Numbered from the stretch's first letter, positions 38,301 to 51,593 are shown. The stretch: DNA of 64,000 nt from Apostichopus japonicus (GCF_037975245.1 NC_092570.1:14095001-14159000), one strand, 5' to 3'. Notes: a model not told the origin generated them from the letters alone. Program-made: numbers and translations.

Positions 38301-41300
38301 ATTAATTCGAATATATACGCGTATTAATTCGAATATATGTGTTGTACATGTGTAAAGTTTCGCTTTATGAAGCGATCTCGCGAGCCCGCCAAAACATTTA
38401 TCGTTGGTATTAATACACAGCAAGAGCGGAAATGTGTTTTCGTGTATATTCTAATTAATCCGTGCATATATTGGATTTAATCCCCATATATATTCTATTT
38501 AATACGTGTATATAAATATTCAAATTAATACGTGTATATATTCTAATTAATACGTGTATATATTCAAATTAATACGCGGATATATTTGGGCCATATGATT
38601 GGCTAATAATATATACGTGTATATATTCCAATTAATACGCGTATAAATTACGATTAATACGCTGATATATTATGCAGTGTTTGTCCCACATGGCTTGCCA
38701 TATTCGTTATGAGGTAGCATGCTCCTATTAAATGCCCCTATGACTTACACACTAAGTCAACAATGTAATTTGGTCTCTAAGTCCTTGTAGTTCCCACTAG
38801 CTGACAAGTTGGCCATTCATGGCACCATCAATTTTTCCCTATCATTGCTGTGTGGATTTATTGTTGCTGCTGAGAATTTGTATCCAAAGATTTAAAAAAT
38901 GATAAAATATAGAAGAAAATGGTTTAGTATTGTTTGTTGGGTATAAATTATTTTAACCTAAATACAGCACAACTTTGCACAGCTTTTTTAGTTTAGAACA
39001 AAACTGAGAAACTATTAAAAACAAATTTTTCTTTTTTACAATATTTTAATCTTTTTATTACCCTTGCGCTTGAGATTATTTCTTCTTTTTCTGATAGGTC
39101 AATATTATTAGGAATAGAAGACAAGCAAATGTGAGTATATTTATATTGTTTGCATGAATAACCAAAATGACAGTATTTCATTCCCCCCACCCCCCTCTCT
39201 CTTCTATTTTTTTTTTGGGTTGAATTGAAGAAATTGTTCTAAAGGTGTTATGCATCATTAAATTGCAAAAGATATTGAAAACCCCAAAAGTCCTTAAAAT
39301 GCTCTCTTCTTCAATGATTACAACCGATAAGTTGGAGGAGAGATGTTTTCTCTGTAGTCCACCACAGAAGAAGAGGAAAGATTGTTCATTTCACAGCTGA
39401 AATAATGAAACCTTGTTCTTACCCAAGTAATTGGTGCATTGATTAGTCAAGAGAGGCTATAACAATATTAAACATGGTCTAGAATTTATTTGCCAACTCT
39501 TTTGGAGAAAGTGGATATTCTGACGTAAACTTTGAAGATACATAAAAAATAGAGTGACATAAAATTTGATTGATTTGGTTTTACTTTAAGGGAGTTTTAA
39601 TACTTACTAGGGTTTACTTTAAGCACACACTGGTAATTGTTCACACTCATTAAGGTACTAACAGTAAACCCTAGTTAGTAAAGTACACCTGCTGTCAAGA
39701 AGCAGCATACCTAGGTACAGTCTATGGATGACTCACACAGGTCGTGACCTTCTCTTTCCTTGCAGGTCAATGCGGTTAAAACGAAAGCTCGAGTCGCTAA
39801 CAATCAAAGGAGACAAGGAAATGTGAGTGAAAACCAAAGTGAACGAAGAGTTTGATTTGTTTGGCATTCTGAATAACTCTGAGAGTAATGGGAATGGAAA
39901 AGTAGTAATGTCTCTTTTGTTTCGGTGGTGGGGGGGTTAGGGGGGAGGGGGCACTGCTCCCACCTCCCCTAAAAAAGTTGTATGATCATAACAAAGCTAC
40001 AGCTACATTTTGCCTCGATTCAAAGAGAGTCATTTGTTTGCAGCAACGGTCCATTGCATTCCATATTTCATGCTGTCACTCAGTCCTTTAATCAGTAAGT
40101 TGCTAGCAGCTCAGGGGAACTGGAAAGTGTAATCTAACACAGGTTATTGCAAAACATTCCAGTTTTGTCTGTCTATCAAACCTGAAGTAAACGGAAGTGA
40201 CGAACCACTAATTTGACGTTTTCCACGGAGGAGTCAATTTTAGCGAGTCGGTAATTCAGTAACTAGCCGTCTTTTGTTCATGCAAGATTTGGCTAGTTTG
40301 GGAAAACTGAAAGAAGAGTTTGCAAAGGCTAATTTTTGTATTTTCTACAATCAATGCATAGATATTTTGCATAAGTATACAATCTATTTGAGATGTTTCG
40401 TTCTCTCTTTCTTCTCAGACGAACGTGGTCAGACGTCAACGTCAAAATATTCGAACCAACAACACCAACCAAGCCAGACAGTCCTATGTAAATATTCCTT
40501 TTTGCAGTTCCCTGATCAGAAGCAGACATTACCGTACCCAAGATTTTACACTTGTCTGGCTATCTCAATGGCTACAAAGTTATGGTTGTCTTACCTACTG
40601 TAAATGTTTTGGCCTGCTCACGTCTTCCAATTGCTCGAAAGAGAAACCCCCTATTTATTAAATTCTGAAACCTAACCGTTACCTCAATTTGAAGTTATCC
40701 TTTCTTTAGTGGATAGCTAGCAAGAATGATTTACATAGGCAACTACTGAGCTAAAATTACTTTTCCTGTTAGGGTAGATATGTGAGGGTATGTTTCTTCA
40801 ATTCTGTCATAATAGGAGAATGTTTAACTGTCAAGAAGACCTTACTAATTCTTTAGATTCACTTGGAAATCATCTATGGTAACTTTTGAACCTAATGTTA
40901 TTAGGTTTGTTGCAGTCAACCATAGGTTGCAAGAACTATTTAACCTTACTTTGGTTAAATATGGCTTTTCACTGACTTGGTGAACTAAGCTACTAAGAAA
41001 AATGGCCAGTTACTACATGTTGTAGCCTCGTTATTACAAATATGTACCAACATCGCTATTGTCATATTGTTATAACCTTTTAAGGGGTTATCAGGTGATT
41101 ATTATTGTTTCTACCGTTTTGATGTTACTGGTTTAAATTGCTATAGGACAGGAAGGGAACTGCCGATTATTCGACCATCTGGAAGCAATTTCAACGGAAG
41201 AAGTAGACTCGTTTGTGAGGAAGTCGTTGCATGCTTTATTTTGGGTTCTAATGTTCAGCTCTCATTTTGTCTTCCTTTTGCAGGCAAATTCAGTACGAAA

Positions 41301-44300
41301 CAATAACAGACAAATCCAGATCAATAGAAACAGAGGCCAAAATGTAAGCTCTCTTATCCTCAACTTTTTCAATTTTTCAGAAACTTCTATGTTATTTAAT
41401 GAGACCTTTTGTATCATTTCACCCACAAACAAACATGCAGAAGATATGAAAGTTATACTGTCTTTGTTATGCATTGAATTTACCCAATTATTAAGAAATG
41501 AAAAATGTTTCTTTTAAAAGCGAATGTAAAATGAGGACGAGGGGGTAGAGGAGGATCACAAAGGTTACTGCTCCCCTATCCCCTCACTTGGGGAAAGTTT
41601 CGTCTGGAGAAACAACCAGCCATGTAAAATGAGGATAAGGCAATATGATAATGTCAATTTGGAAAGTTTTTCTTCGGGGGGGGGGGGGGGGGGGGATCAG
41701 GGCTTTGTAGGTTTCTACTAGGAAGTTTCATGAGGTAAATTTCACATCATTTGATAAGTGACTTTGCCGTCATTTTGTGTTAAATGAAGCAAAAGATAAC
41801 TTTTCTCTAAATAAGTCTTCATTCTACCCTCTCTCCTACCGTCAAAATCTTATTTCTGACTTGTTACATGTTTTATGTTGCTTTTCATGATTTATTTCAT
41901 TGCCAGACTCAAAGACAGACAAAAACAGCAGTCAAACAGTAAGTAGATTTGAAAGAGAACCAATGTTTTCTCCCTTTTTTTTTTAAAGAACTAGAAAAGA
42001 GAATATCTGTAAAATTGATCATGTAAAAGGCTCCTTTCTGTTGTATGAGCTTGGTTTGTTATGTTCTGCTTAGAATTATCTTGATTTTAGATGCTTGTGT
42101 ATTTGAATATGCCGCACAAAGATTGTACTACCAACGTCCATTTTTGTTGATGTATACTCAACTTTGGTACGTGTGGGATACTTCTGACTGTCTATTTGCA
42201 GTAGCCAGGCTTCCAGGCCTGATGAATGGTTTCTGTCCATTTTAATTTTGTTAATGTTATTTATATTTATTTACCAACAACAAGAAAAAATTTCTCTTTT
42301 ACATGGCACATATTTGTGGGAAAGAAAAAAGAAATCCTACATTTCCTCTTTCTAAACTTTTAGGCTTCCCAGGAAGGCAATGCTTAAGGTTTCCATCAGC
42401 ACTACTGCCAGGTAGTAAAATCTCAATGTTCAGTTATTATTCAGTTTTCCCTCAAATATTTCTGTGATTGCAACATATAAAGTCATAATGATAAATCTTA
42501 TCAGATGTTATTTATACCAGGGGAGAGTTGGGACAAATATGATACAATCATTTTCCGTTTATGCAGGGATGTGCTCTGCTGTGCAGAATTGTGATGTGAT
42601 CTATGCCCTGGGGGAGGGGTCTCAGGGGTGGGGGTGCCCTCTCCCCTTTGAAAATTTTTCTTTGGCAAATGGTGCTTTTTTTGCTATATTTTGGCGCTAA
42701 CTTCTGTGTATTCACAAGTATTCACCCATGTTTTGGGGATGGTAACAATTTTGATATTTAAGATCCAAAAAAGTGTTGGGCGGAAATGTTTAAAGTACTG
42801 TTTGTGCATTCAGAACTGCTGGGCGTGAGCACATCCCTGTTTATAAATAGATTTTATTGGCAACAGTACCAGTTATGCCAGTGGAGTGTGATCTGGTATC
42901 ATCATTTATCTTAACTTTTTTAATATTGGAAGCATGAAGCCTTTGTTCTAGAAAAAAAAAAGAAATAAAATGCAACATGTAACACAGTTAATTATTCCCA
43001 ATTGTTCACAGAAATTTTGAAAGAGTGATTTTAGATGACAGCTTTAGCAAAATCTTTATGAAAATCCATTTCTTTTTATACTCAAGGAATTGTCAGTCAA
43101 TTGTATTTTTAATCATAAATTTCTTCCTAACAATTTATTCTTGTATATCCTACAGGAATGGTCCCGTCCATGTTAAAAGGAATGCCTTCATGAAGGTAAG
43201 AATGTACACTGTTTCACTAACCTGTACTGCCTCTCAATTTATTACCCCCCATGTAATCCTTATATTTGATCTTGAATTTTGGAAAATGGAAAAAGGATTA
43301 CTTTTCGATGGGTGATATAGATGAGCTTAATCTTACAGTCGACATGGATGAGCTTAATCTTACAGTTGACATGGATGAGCTTAATCCTACATTCGACATG
43401 GATTAGCTTAATCTTACCGTGGACATGGATGAGCATAAATCTTACAGTCGACATGGATGAGCTTAATCTTACAGTTGACATAGATTAGCTTAATCTTACA
43501 GTCGACATAGATGAGCTTAGTCATAAAGTCGACATGGATGAGCTTAATCTTACAGGCGACATGAATGAGCTTAATCCTACAGTCGACATGGATTAGCTTA
43601 ATCTTACAGTAGACATGGATAAGCTTAATCTTAAAGTCAAAATGTATGAGCTTAATCCTACATTCGACATGGACGAGCTTAATCCTACATTTGACATGGA
43701 TTAGCTTAATCCTACATTTGACATGGATTAGCTTAATCCTACATTTGACATGGATTAGCTTAATCTTACAGTTGACATGATGTAGCAGGCAGGCTGACTA
43801 TGACGAAGATCCAAATCCAAATGTCAAACTTTCTATCTCTAACGTGTATAGATTATCCAGCACAGTATAAACTAGAAGCCAATTGAAAGGAGTTAATCCT
43901 TCAATCATGTTATATATATAGAGGAAAGCCAAGGTAGATATTTCACTGTCTCAGTGATGCAAAAAAAAAAAATAATAATAATGAAAATATATATCAAAAA
44001 TAATAATAAAATAATAATAAATAAATAATATTAAAAATATATAAATAATAATAAAAATATAAAATAGTAATAAAATTAAATCAATTATACAAATTGTGTT
44101 TTGAATGTAATAGAACAGGGCATGTCAAACTGAATACTGGTGAACTGTCATGTGATCCATAGATTCAATCCATAGATTTGATCCATAGATTTGATCCATG
44201 ATTCAACGTTGTTGGATTACAAAACATCATTGTTGTTTTAATAGTGTGTTTATTAGACGCTGATGACCCTCTTATACTTCAAAGTACCTTTAGCAATCTT

Positions 44301-45084
44301 TTCAAAATCATTTCCCCTGTTCTTCCGAGTTTCATCAATTCTCAACTCTGTTTGGACTTTTTTTATACTCATGATTAAGGACATGTTTGTTAATTCAGTC
44401 CAATGTTCAGTCTAATTACCTCAATTGGCACACTTCGACTTCCTCCATTTGACGATAACAGGATCAATTGAGGTTTTGGCTTAATTCAATCGTTTCGGTA
44501 CTAGCGGAGGAATTAAAGAAAGTGCACCAAACTTTTTTAGTTGGTAACAGACAAGTACCAAGCCGGCTCCACTCTGCTTTATTATAGTTTTAATGTTTAA
44601 GACGTCAAGATATTTATTATGTGTAAAAGTAAGTTGGCCTGACGTTTCGACCCTAGCAGGATCTTCTTCAGAGGCTAAATGACAAGTAACAGTAACAGAA
44701 TGGACAAAAACATGCACAGAATACAGACAGGTTAATGAGCATGGTGAACACAAAGAGATAGATGTAAGGGGATTAGTGGACAAGGGATGGAGAGAAGAAA
44801 GCAACAGGGGAAGAGGAGAGGTGGGAGATAAACAGTGGAGGAACAAAGAGAGGGCTAAGGGAAGGGGGTAGGGAATAAACTGGAGAAGGACAAAGACAGA
44901 AAGGTGTGGAGAAAAAAGAAAAAAAAGACGATATTAATTATTAAATATATTTGCATGATTGGGTGTAAATGTTTTGTGTTTTCAGAAGCAAGCTCCATTC
45001 AACCAAGGTATCACGGCTGCTGAAAACGGCAAGAGGCGGCAAAGGGTGAAGAAAAATGTTACAGAGAGGACGGTCGTCTTTTGA
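35394..45084 (+). CDS. FYTTD1: UAP56-interacting factor-like mRNA export adaptor (FYTTD1/UIF)
   Basis: Twelve exons: 35394-35418, 36544-36716, 37278-37334, 38136-38186, 39098-39130, 39766-39822, 40419-40487, 41284-41343, 41907-41938, 42364-42411, 43156-43195, 44986-45084. They total 744 nt, closing in frame to 247 residues with TGA at 45082. Exons 1-2 encode EKIDMSLDDIIK, the UAP56-binding motif of export adaptors, and KGISPLNRP, typical of UIF. The rest is basic, rich in Arg, Asn and Gln, with repeated '(R/Q)(R/K)QGN'-type exon ends; the last exon ends RTVVF. No RRM is seen, which argues against ALYREF. It should act in the nucleus, bridging mRNA to UAP56 and NXF1. Human UIF is longer, about 318 residues. 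CHTOP is the main alternative. Confidence 0.82.
37278..41343 (+). other. Array of six symmetric micro-exons in the FYTTD1-like gene
   Basis: Exons of 57, 51, 33, 57, 69 and 60 nt, all phase 0-0. Most open with a residue plus Asn (VN, IN, AN, TN), and five of the six end in Asn followed by a GTGAGT or GTAAGC-type donor. Their peptides are near-repeats (NNRRKQGN, NQRKQGN, RNRRQAN, NNQRRQGN, NRGQN). Any of them can be skipped or included without changing frame, which suggests origin by exon duplication. Confidence 0.75.
38259..38700. mobile_element. TIR element (442 bp), Tc1/mariner-like MITE
   Basis: Starts TGGCAAGCCATGTGGGACAA and ends in the complement (...TTGTCCCACATGGCTTGCCA), flanked by TA on both sides (38257-38258 and 38701-38702). 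A TA duplication fits Tc1/mariner. The inside is built from repeated variants of 'attaattcgaatatatacgcgt'. It lies in a FYTTD1-like intron. Confidence 0.75.
42564..42839. mobile_element. MITE, CAGGGATGTGCTC family
   Basis: CAGGGATGTGCTC at the left and GAGCACATCCCTG at the right form a 13-bp inverted repeat. A related copy lies at 60050-60359. Flanking TTTAT on both sides is suggestive, but a clean 8-bp duplication is not seen. hAT membership is inferred from the CAGGG ends. Confidence 0.65.
43310..43780. repeat. 27-bp minisatellite in a FYTTD1-like intron
   Basis: About 17 tandem copies of a 27-bp unit based on GACATGGATGAG plus CTTAATCTTACAGTC, with scattered changes (GATGAG/GATTAG, CTTACAG/CCTACAT). 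The period is a multiple of three, so frames are preserved, but many copies hold a TAG. Each CTTACAG copy looks like a splice acceptor. Confidence 0.92.
44618..44690 (-). ncRNA. Hammerhead-like motif of Penelope type
   Basis: On the minus strand: AGCCU (stem I), CUGAAGA (44671-44665) plus one extra A, stem II GAUCC/GGGUC with loop UGCUA, GAAA (44648-44645), a CGUC stem III and cleavage triplet, then AGGC closing stem I with four pairs. The ACGU stem III is self-complementary, so a dimer would be needed. The extra A is shared with the palindrome at 33.9-34.1 kb. It lies antisense in the last FYTTD1-like intron. Confidence 0.5.
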
Positions 45085-47580
45085 ACGGATGGATGAAAAC
45101 AGTCATGTCGGCCGAAGGATTCTACCATGAAGGGAATAAAAAACCAGGCATTCGTTGCAGGATGTGCTATCGTTGCATTGCAACTATGAAGCGATCAAAT
45201 TTGAGAGGATCATAGAAGTGAAATATTAAAGAGTTAGATTTAAGTTCTTTCCAGCGTCAGACTTACTAGGAATGAGAGGATCATTTCGGCAACATCAGTC
45301 TCCAGGAGGTGACCTCCGGATTGACCTCTGTTATGTATTATTAGGATCTCTTGAGGTTTCATATATGCAATCACAAAACCTTTCAGATAGACTTCTATCT
45401 GATTGGTTAAGCTTAGATATACTTTATTTGGTGGTCACATGATGGCAAAGTTATAATTTGACATTGGCATTTGTGTACAAAATTTCAAATTTGCGTTCGT
45501 TTTTTAACAGTATTATCCCCTGCCACACACAAACTTGAGCACTCATTGCATTATTACTGTGTGTTCACGTTAATATGTGCCTGCAAACTATATCGTCCCG
45601 ATTTTCTAAAAATGTGACTGTTTATGATGTGAAAGCTGAAAAGAACACTCATGTTGTTTGCATCATTATACATAACCATTTCTGAAGCATGGTATAATCG
45701 CTTGCAAAACAAAAAATATGATCAGTGGCCCCATATAAACATCACAAGCTTGGCAGGGGAAAAGCTATGTCTTCCATCTGAAAAATCCAAAATTTGTAAA
45801 GAGTCTCCACCAGGTCCGGTGTAATATTGTTTTGTTTTTTCTTGCAAAGACCCACTGACATTATAAAGTTATTAATTGTTTTAGCAGATTGCATTTAAGT
45901 GTAAAACAAAAGATCATAATTTCATGAGCGGCATTACCTACTTGTTGCAACTTTAGTATTTTGACGGTCAGGCACAGTACTTTGGTGGAGTTCATATTGT
46001 CGGCACGGTACAAGGCAAATACACTGCATAATTCTAGTAAGAAATAATGTTGAAGCTGTTAGTACACAAACTTTTGTATTTTCAGCTCTCTTAAGCAATA
46101 TCTACTGTTTCTATTTCTGCTATGAACATGGCATTCAGAGAATCAATTTAAAAGTTTTGATCATAATTTCTGACTCATCCATATCTTTAGATTTATGGTT
46201 GATTGTCAGTATCATATTTCATTACTAACAATTTCAGTCTGTAAAATCTTTCATTTTTTCTGACATTTATTTTGAAAGAGAAGAGAGGGGGGCAGAGGTT
46301 TGGGAATAATTAGTTTGGTATGAGGTAAAACATATTTTTGGGGGTTTCAAATACACCCTCCCTGGTATTGGATATTGTTTAATTATTGATAGTTATCTTT
46401 ATCGAACTTAGATTTCTTTTAAGGTTCAATTAGTATCGTAGAAGTCAAATTTCTCATTACACTGAAAAGGTTTCATTATTATTATTATTATTTTTGTAGC
46501 AAACAAATTTGTTACTTTCGGTATCATTTCATGGTGACCTAATTGTAGAACTGTAGTAAATGTTAAATTCACCATTTTACCTGTTAGTATTCATTAATTA
46601 TTTTATTTTGGAATTTTTTGTTCACTTTCATCCTTTCTGAAGTTTACAGCAAAATAAAAGCAATGATTAGATGTACAGCGCCACCACCCATCATTGAGCA
46701 ACTCTCTGTGGAGTGATCGCCATTTGTAAAGGAAGGGCGAGACTGAAATATTTTAACTGTCATATTTTGGTTTTCTCTTGTTGTTTTGAATTCTGAAAAT
46801 ATCAAAACAACATTAGTTACATTTAATTACAATTGCAAGGATCATTGGTCCAGTTGATAGAGCCATGGTAGGTCTGAATATTTAGGTCACACCTAAACAT
46901 GAAAGGCATTGAAGACTCGCCTCAAACCGTGTGCGGTCATCTGAAAAAGTAAACTTTCCGTTGCTTGCAAGTGACGTTTTGTTCGTGTCGCTACAAAATG
47001 CAGACAGTAATGAAACGTGATACCTTGTTATCTTTAGCTGGACCTGAGATGTCTAGCTGTATCGTGTATACACTGTGCTGTGGGTATTGACAGCAGCTGT
47101 ATGTACTGACTGTACACTAGTGTCTAATTACCGACGGTAGCAAGCCGTGTGTGTATTTTCTGGGATCTATGGTGGTGTTTAACACTTCTGTTACACCTCA
47201 TTTGAATCTAGGTCAGATCACCGGCATTATACGTTTCTTTTTGCGCGAGTCTTCACACCCTTTAAGAAGCACTTAAAAGAAAACAAACAACTTTGTTTGA
47301 CCTGGCAGAAACTCATCACTAATCATGAAGTGATGAGAAAGTACAGTAGTTTAGTGCCTTTTTTTTTTAGCAGATTCATTGTAAGCCTTAAGTGAGATGC
47401 TTGCATCAAACCTATGTGAACACTTCATGTACAACAAATGTTCAAAACTTGGATTTACTAGAAGTTAAATTTGTTTCCTGACACATCATTTTGTTCTTCT
47501 TTCTTTACTGTTTTTCATGTTTTTTTTTCCATTTGTTAGAGACTTAGTAGAGACTTTGAATAAAACCCATTGAAAACCAA
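45085..47580 (+). other. Probable 3' UTR of the FYTTD1-like gene
   Basis: No coding exon on either strand. AATAAA hexamers occur at 46653-46658 and 47559-47564. The second lies just before an A-rich segment and a T run and could end the transcript. This would make a UTR of about 2.5 kb. Confidence 0.45.
47559..47564 (+). terminator. Candidate polyadenylation signal, FYTTD1-like gene
   Basis: AATAAA about 2.5 kb after the stop codon; an alternative AATAAA is at 46653. Usage is inferred from sequence only. Confidence 0.4.
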
Positions 47581-47768
47581 GATAACATTTCGTTTTTACT
47601 TACCTTGATTTTTTTTTTTTTATCACAGATGGTTTGTGAAATAAAGTTTACACGTTGCATTGTGACTTTCATTTGTATTCAGATCTTGTGACATCGAAGC
47701 TCGTGGATATGATTTGGCAACTTGAACACCAATAAACCTATATTCACCCATGCAAGTAGGAATGGACG

Positions 47769-48097
47769 CAGCGTCCATACAGTCAGGGGGGGGGGCGGAT
47801 GCCCCCTCTGACGGACTCAAATGGACTGCTGGCGCCCTTTTCAGCTTTTTACCACTTTTTACTTATTCGCAATTATTGACTTTTTTATTGCGCTCTCATC
47901 TACCTATTGACATTTGTCACATTATTTGCAAATTAGCAAGGCCTGGAAAGGGTCACTTCCGGCGATCTAGGGAGTAACTTTACTCAAAACAATTCTGTGC
48001 GCTCCGCGCCAACCTGTGGTGGCGCTCCGCTTAGTGTCAAAAGCGCCCCTACAGACCATTCTCGCCCCCCCGACCAATACCCCTAGCTCCGCCACTG
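47769..48097. mobile_element. hAT-like MITE, same family as 15998-16403
   Basis: Ends CTAGCTCCGCCACTG at the right. The left end (CAGCGTCCATACAGTCAGGG) lacks about 8 bp of the terminus seen in the related copy. It is flanked by AATGGACG and AATGGAGG (47761-47768 and 48098-48105), one mismatch. The shared module is at 47945-48035. It lies between the two convergent genes. Confidence 0.8.
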
Positions 48098-49339
48098 AAT
48101 GGAGGTTACTAGTAGTTGCTGCCAAGATGATTTCTAATTAGCAGTTAGGATTATCGGGGAAGTTACTATGCAAACTGGCTGTTTCACTCGTAAAAGAACA
48201 GAAAAGAATACACGAACATTTTGTAATAATTATTTGTTTATAATTTATTGGAAGTGTGTTACAGTCTTACAAAAAGTGTGTAACAATTAATGCTCAGCAA
48301 GTCCTTTGTATATTTAATCGTTGTTTTTTTCTATCACAAAATTTGTTAAGCTGGAGGACAGATTGCACATTTTCTACATCTCACTGGTAAATACAAATTA
48401 TGTCGGGAAAATATAACACAGTGCAACAAAACAATGCTGGAGACTAATAGAATTCTATGCAAAAGTATCAGAAAGAAAATGTGGAGGAAAAGATTACTTT
48501 TCAACACAAGAGAGGTATTAAAAGTTATGAGATAAAAAAAACAACTCATACTAGCAATAAATAAATACTACAATTTGTAATCTACAAATATTTATAGAAA
48601 GACGAAGAAAAAAAAATTATTCTACAGAAAATTAGATCTACTGGACAATAAATAACCTAATAATATTTCTAAAAATTCATGAAAAAATAGGACGAAAATT
48701 GAAGAGGAAAGTTCTATGATTTTTTTTCGTAAAATTATTTTGATATGAAGAAGTTCAGAGGTTCATATGTAGTAGTACAAACAATCAAAAAAAAATAATG
48801 ACAAATAAATAGTCCAGTATGTATTCCAAGAAATGCAATGATGATATAAGACTAATCTCGTTTAGTCCTACACAAAGCAAACAGGATTGATTCAGTTGTT
48901 GGTTATAATGCATTTATGACAACATTCTGGGGACTTTCATTTAACTCTTATTCTGTTTTCCTTTAGAAACAATGTTACCAGTAGCTAAATTTTGTGACAG
49001 ACCCTCAAAAGTCAGATACCATAGGTTTCGAAGGTTTTGTCATATTTGAATACTTTTATGATTGTGTCATGAAATGCAGTAGACATACCATGGTCTTGAA
49101 AATAAAGTAAAGGTCCCATCCAATAGACAGGAGGGCTGAAACTGCATTTAAGCTAAAATTTGAAAGTAAAAGGTTTAAAACAAAGGCTCTTTGTCTCCTG
49201 ATTTGGGTTCATTCATGGCTTTCTATGCAGTGCAATTTGTAACAAGGCTTCACTATCAGCCAATCACTGGCTCAACAAAGACAACTGATCCTTTAAAAAA
49301 ACAAATAAATAAATATGTGTTGTCTATTCTTTAATATTG

Positions 49340-49745
49340 AAGCTATTAACCCCCGGCAGGACCTCTCACTAGGTCGATCAGGAGTTACTCCTTTAGTATA
49401 GTGTTTGGTTTACAGTCTTGTATTAATACAAGGCCTCGCACAACTTTACAACTGTTATGCCCTGGTCATTGGTAACAAAGTGTGTTCAATTCAAATAGTC
49501 GCTCCCTTGGGCACTGCAGTGCCCCACATTTATGTGTCCCCTGGGGAATTCCCACAGGGTGCAGCCACAAACCGGTGAACGACTATATTTACAAGTAACC
49601 TCGCAGGACCTCTATTAATACAGCTGGGTGAAAGAGAGGCAATATAGATGAAGTACCCACTGTAATGATCTGGCCAGGATTCAAACCTACAAATCTGAAT
49701 GCTGTTGCCTTTCTATTTTACCCACACAGCTCCATGTTTGGAGTG
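49340..49745 (-). repeat. Old tRNA-derived SINE
   Basis: The minus strand starts with a tRNA-like head near 49740: a degenerate A box, then GGTTTGAATCC (B box with one change) near 49690. The body follows, with 'GGGGACACATAAATGTGGGG' and a repeated GAGGTCCTGC. Divergence from the consensus boxes suggests age. It is a different family from the hammerhead SINE. Confidence 0.5.
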
Positions 49746-51586
49746 TTTGTGCACAGGCTTTCTGTCTTCTCCGACTTTTAAAGAGTGTGTAACCTGGTTA
49801 AATTTAAGCAACTTTAATCAAGGCATCATCTCTACATTTTGAAAAACCCATAATGGAAAACAGAGATACCAATATAATCTTTGTATTGTGAACTTCAACT
49901 ACATTTTGTGACAATTAAGTCAAATACTTTAGTAAATGCACCTTTGTGCACTGCCTTCAAACTAATTTAGCTTCAATAAATTGAATAAACTAATTGTCAT
50001 TTGGCCTAGCATAAACTGATAAATATTCATTTTATAATACATAAAATATAGCAAAATTCTATTTGAAAATAAAGTGCATTCTCAAAATGCAAAACATCTC
50101 TCCTTTCAAATATTCATGAATATCACACTGAATATAAATAAACGGTGCAACTGACCTTTTAAATTTTTACATGGAAAGTTCATGATATTATACGGTATTA
50201 TCTAGAAAAACTCAAAATTTCCATTTTTTCTGTGCGACAACAATTTTGAATGATGTAGAAAAATTGTATATTCTGAGCAATTATTATAATTTTTTTTCTG
50301 AATAACAATTCATAATTTTTTCCAAATACTGATCTAGCACAGAAGAACATCAGTAATCCCATATCCTGGATTAAGTACAATTAACATAAATATTAAAGAA
50401 AGAAAATCTAATTTGGCAACACAGTAAGTTAATAGATAGGTTGTCATACAATTGGATAGTACTGCAGTCTTAATAATTTGTTTAACAGCTAGTCAATATT
50501 TATTTATTTTTCTTATTTCTTTCATAAATTCAGCACAATACTCATAAAAACCATATAGAACAGATTCCTAAGGGAGAAAACGCTTTCTGTTGGGGAATAT
50601 TTCTCATATAACCACTCATCAAAACAAAAAATTCATCTGGTCTTAAAACAATTATAACACAAAATCATAACAATAAACTGTTACACTAAATTTTTGTATC
50701 AAAGCAAAAATACCAATTTACTTATCAGGTTTATAATGTTCACAGTGTATACTTTCTCCAGTTCCAATTTATGTCCAAATGATGGACTAAGTTTTGATGA
50801 TCGCAGGTGATCAACAAGACTCCATAAATTATGCCAAAAATCTTTTATTTTTAGTCATATAACTAAGGATGAAACTAACGCATACTTTGATATAGGGCAC
50901 TAGGTTAGGGAGAATTATTTATGAGGTGAAGTTGGAAGGGGGTGCAGCCTTGACGAGGGTGACCCCCAAAATTCGGTGGTAGATTTCAAAACCCATTTCC
51001 AAATCCTAAATTTGAATAGCAGAAATAACAGAATACGAGTACACAAAGTACGAACCGACGACTCCCCTTGCCCGTGCTAGAGGTTCCAATGGAATAGTGC
51101 AAAAATTCCTGTCATAAATTGCACATGGCACACATTATTTAACACTCGCAGTTTAACAATGTCCTCAAATTTGTCCTTGAGGTCTGGATTTCACACTTCT
51201 GGAAATCTTTCACTTTCCGATGGTTATTTGACCTTGAGGACCATTTCAGGATGCGTTCTTTCCGAGGGGAGCGACATCGAATTGAATGCTCGGTTCTCTC
51301 TCTGAGAGCTAATGGACAAACAAGAAAAGGAGAAAAGTGTGCTCTGGTGAAGCGAATCCAAAGGGGTGGCGGGGTGGTTTGTGGACACAGGGGCAGACAC
51401 AGGGGCAGCAACATGCCCTACAACCTCCCCCCAACCCCCCTCCCCAACATCCTCCTCCCCCTCCCCCAACATCCTCCTCCCCCAACATCCCCCTCACCCA
51501 ACTAAACCTCTTCTTCAGCATCCCACAATCTGCTTCCCTAATTTGTGCTTCAGATACAACAGAGAACAACCCATAAGATATCACTG

Positions 51587-51593
<7 letters not shown>

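Noticed and set aside
43310-43780. Regular 27-bp repeats as a CRISPR-like array
   Set aside because: There are no unique spacers; the units are contiguous. This is a eukaryotic minisatellite.
51500-51520. TCTTCTTCAG resembling the Penelope-type hammerhead core
   Set aside because: The expected stem II and TTTC partner are absent.
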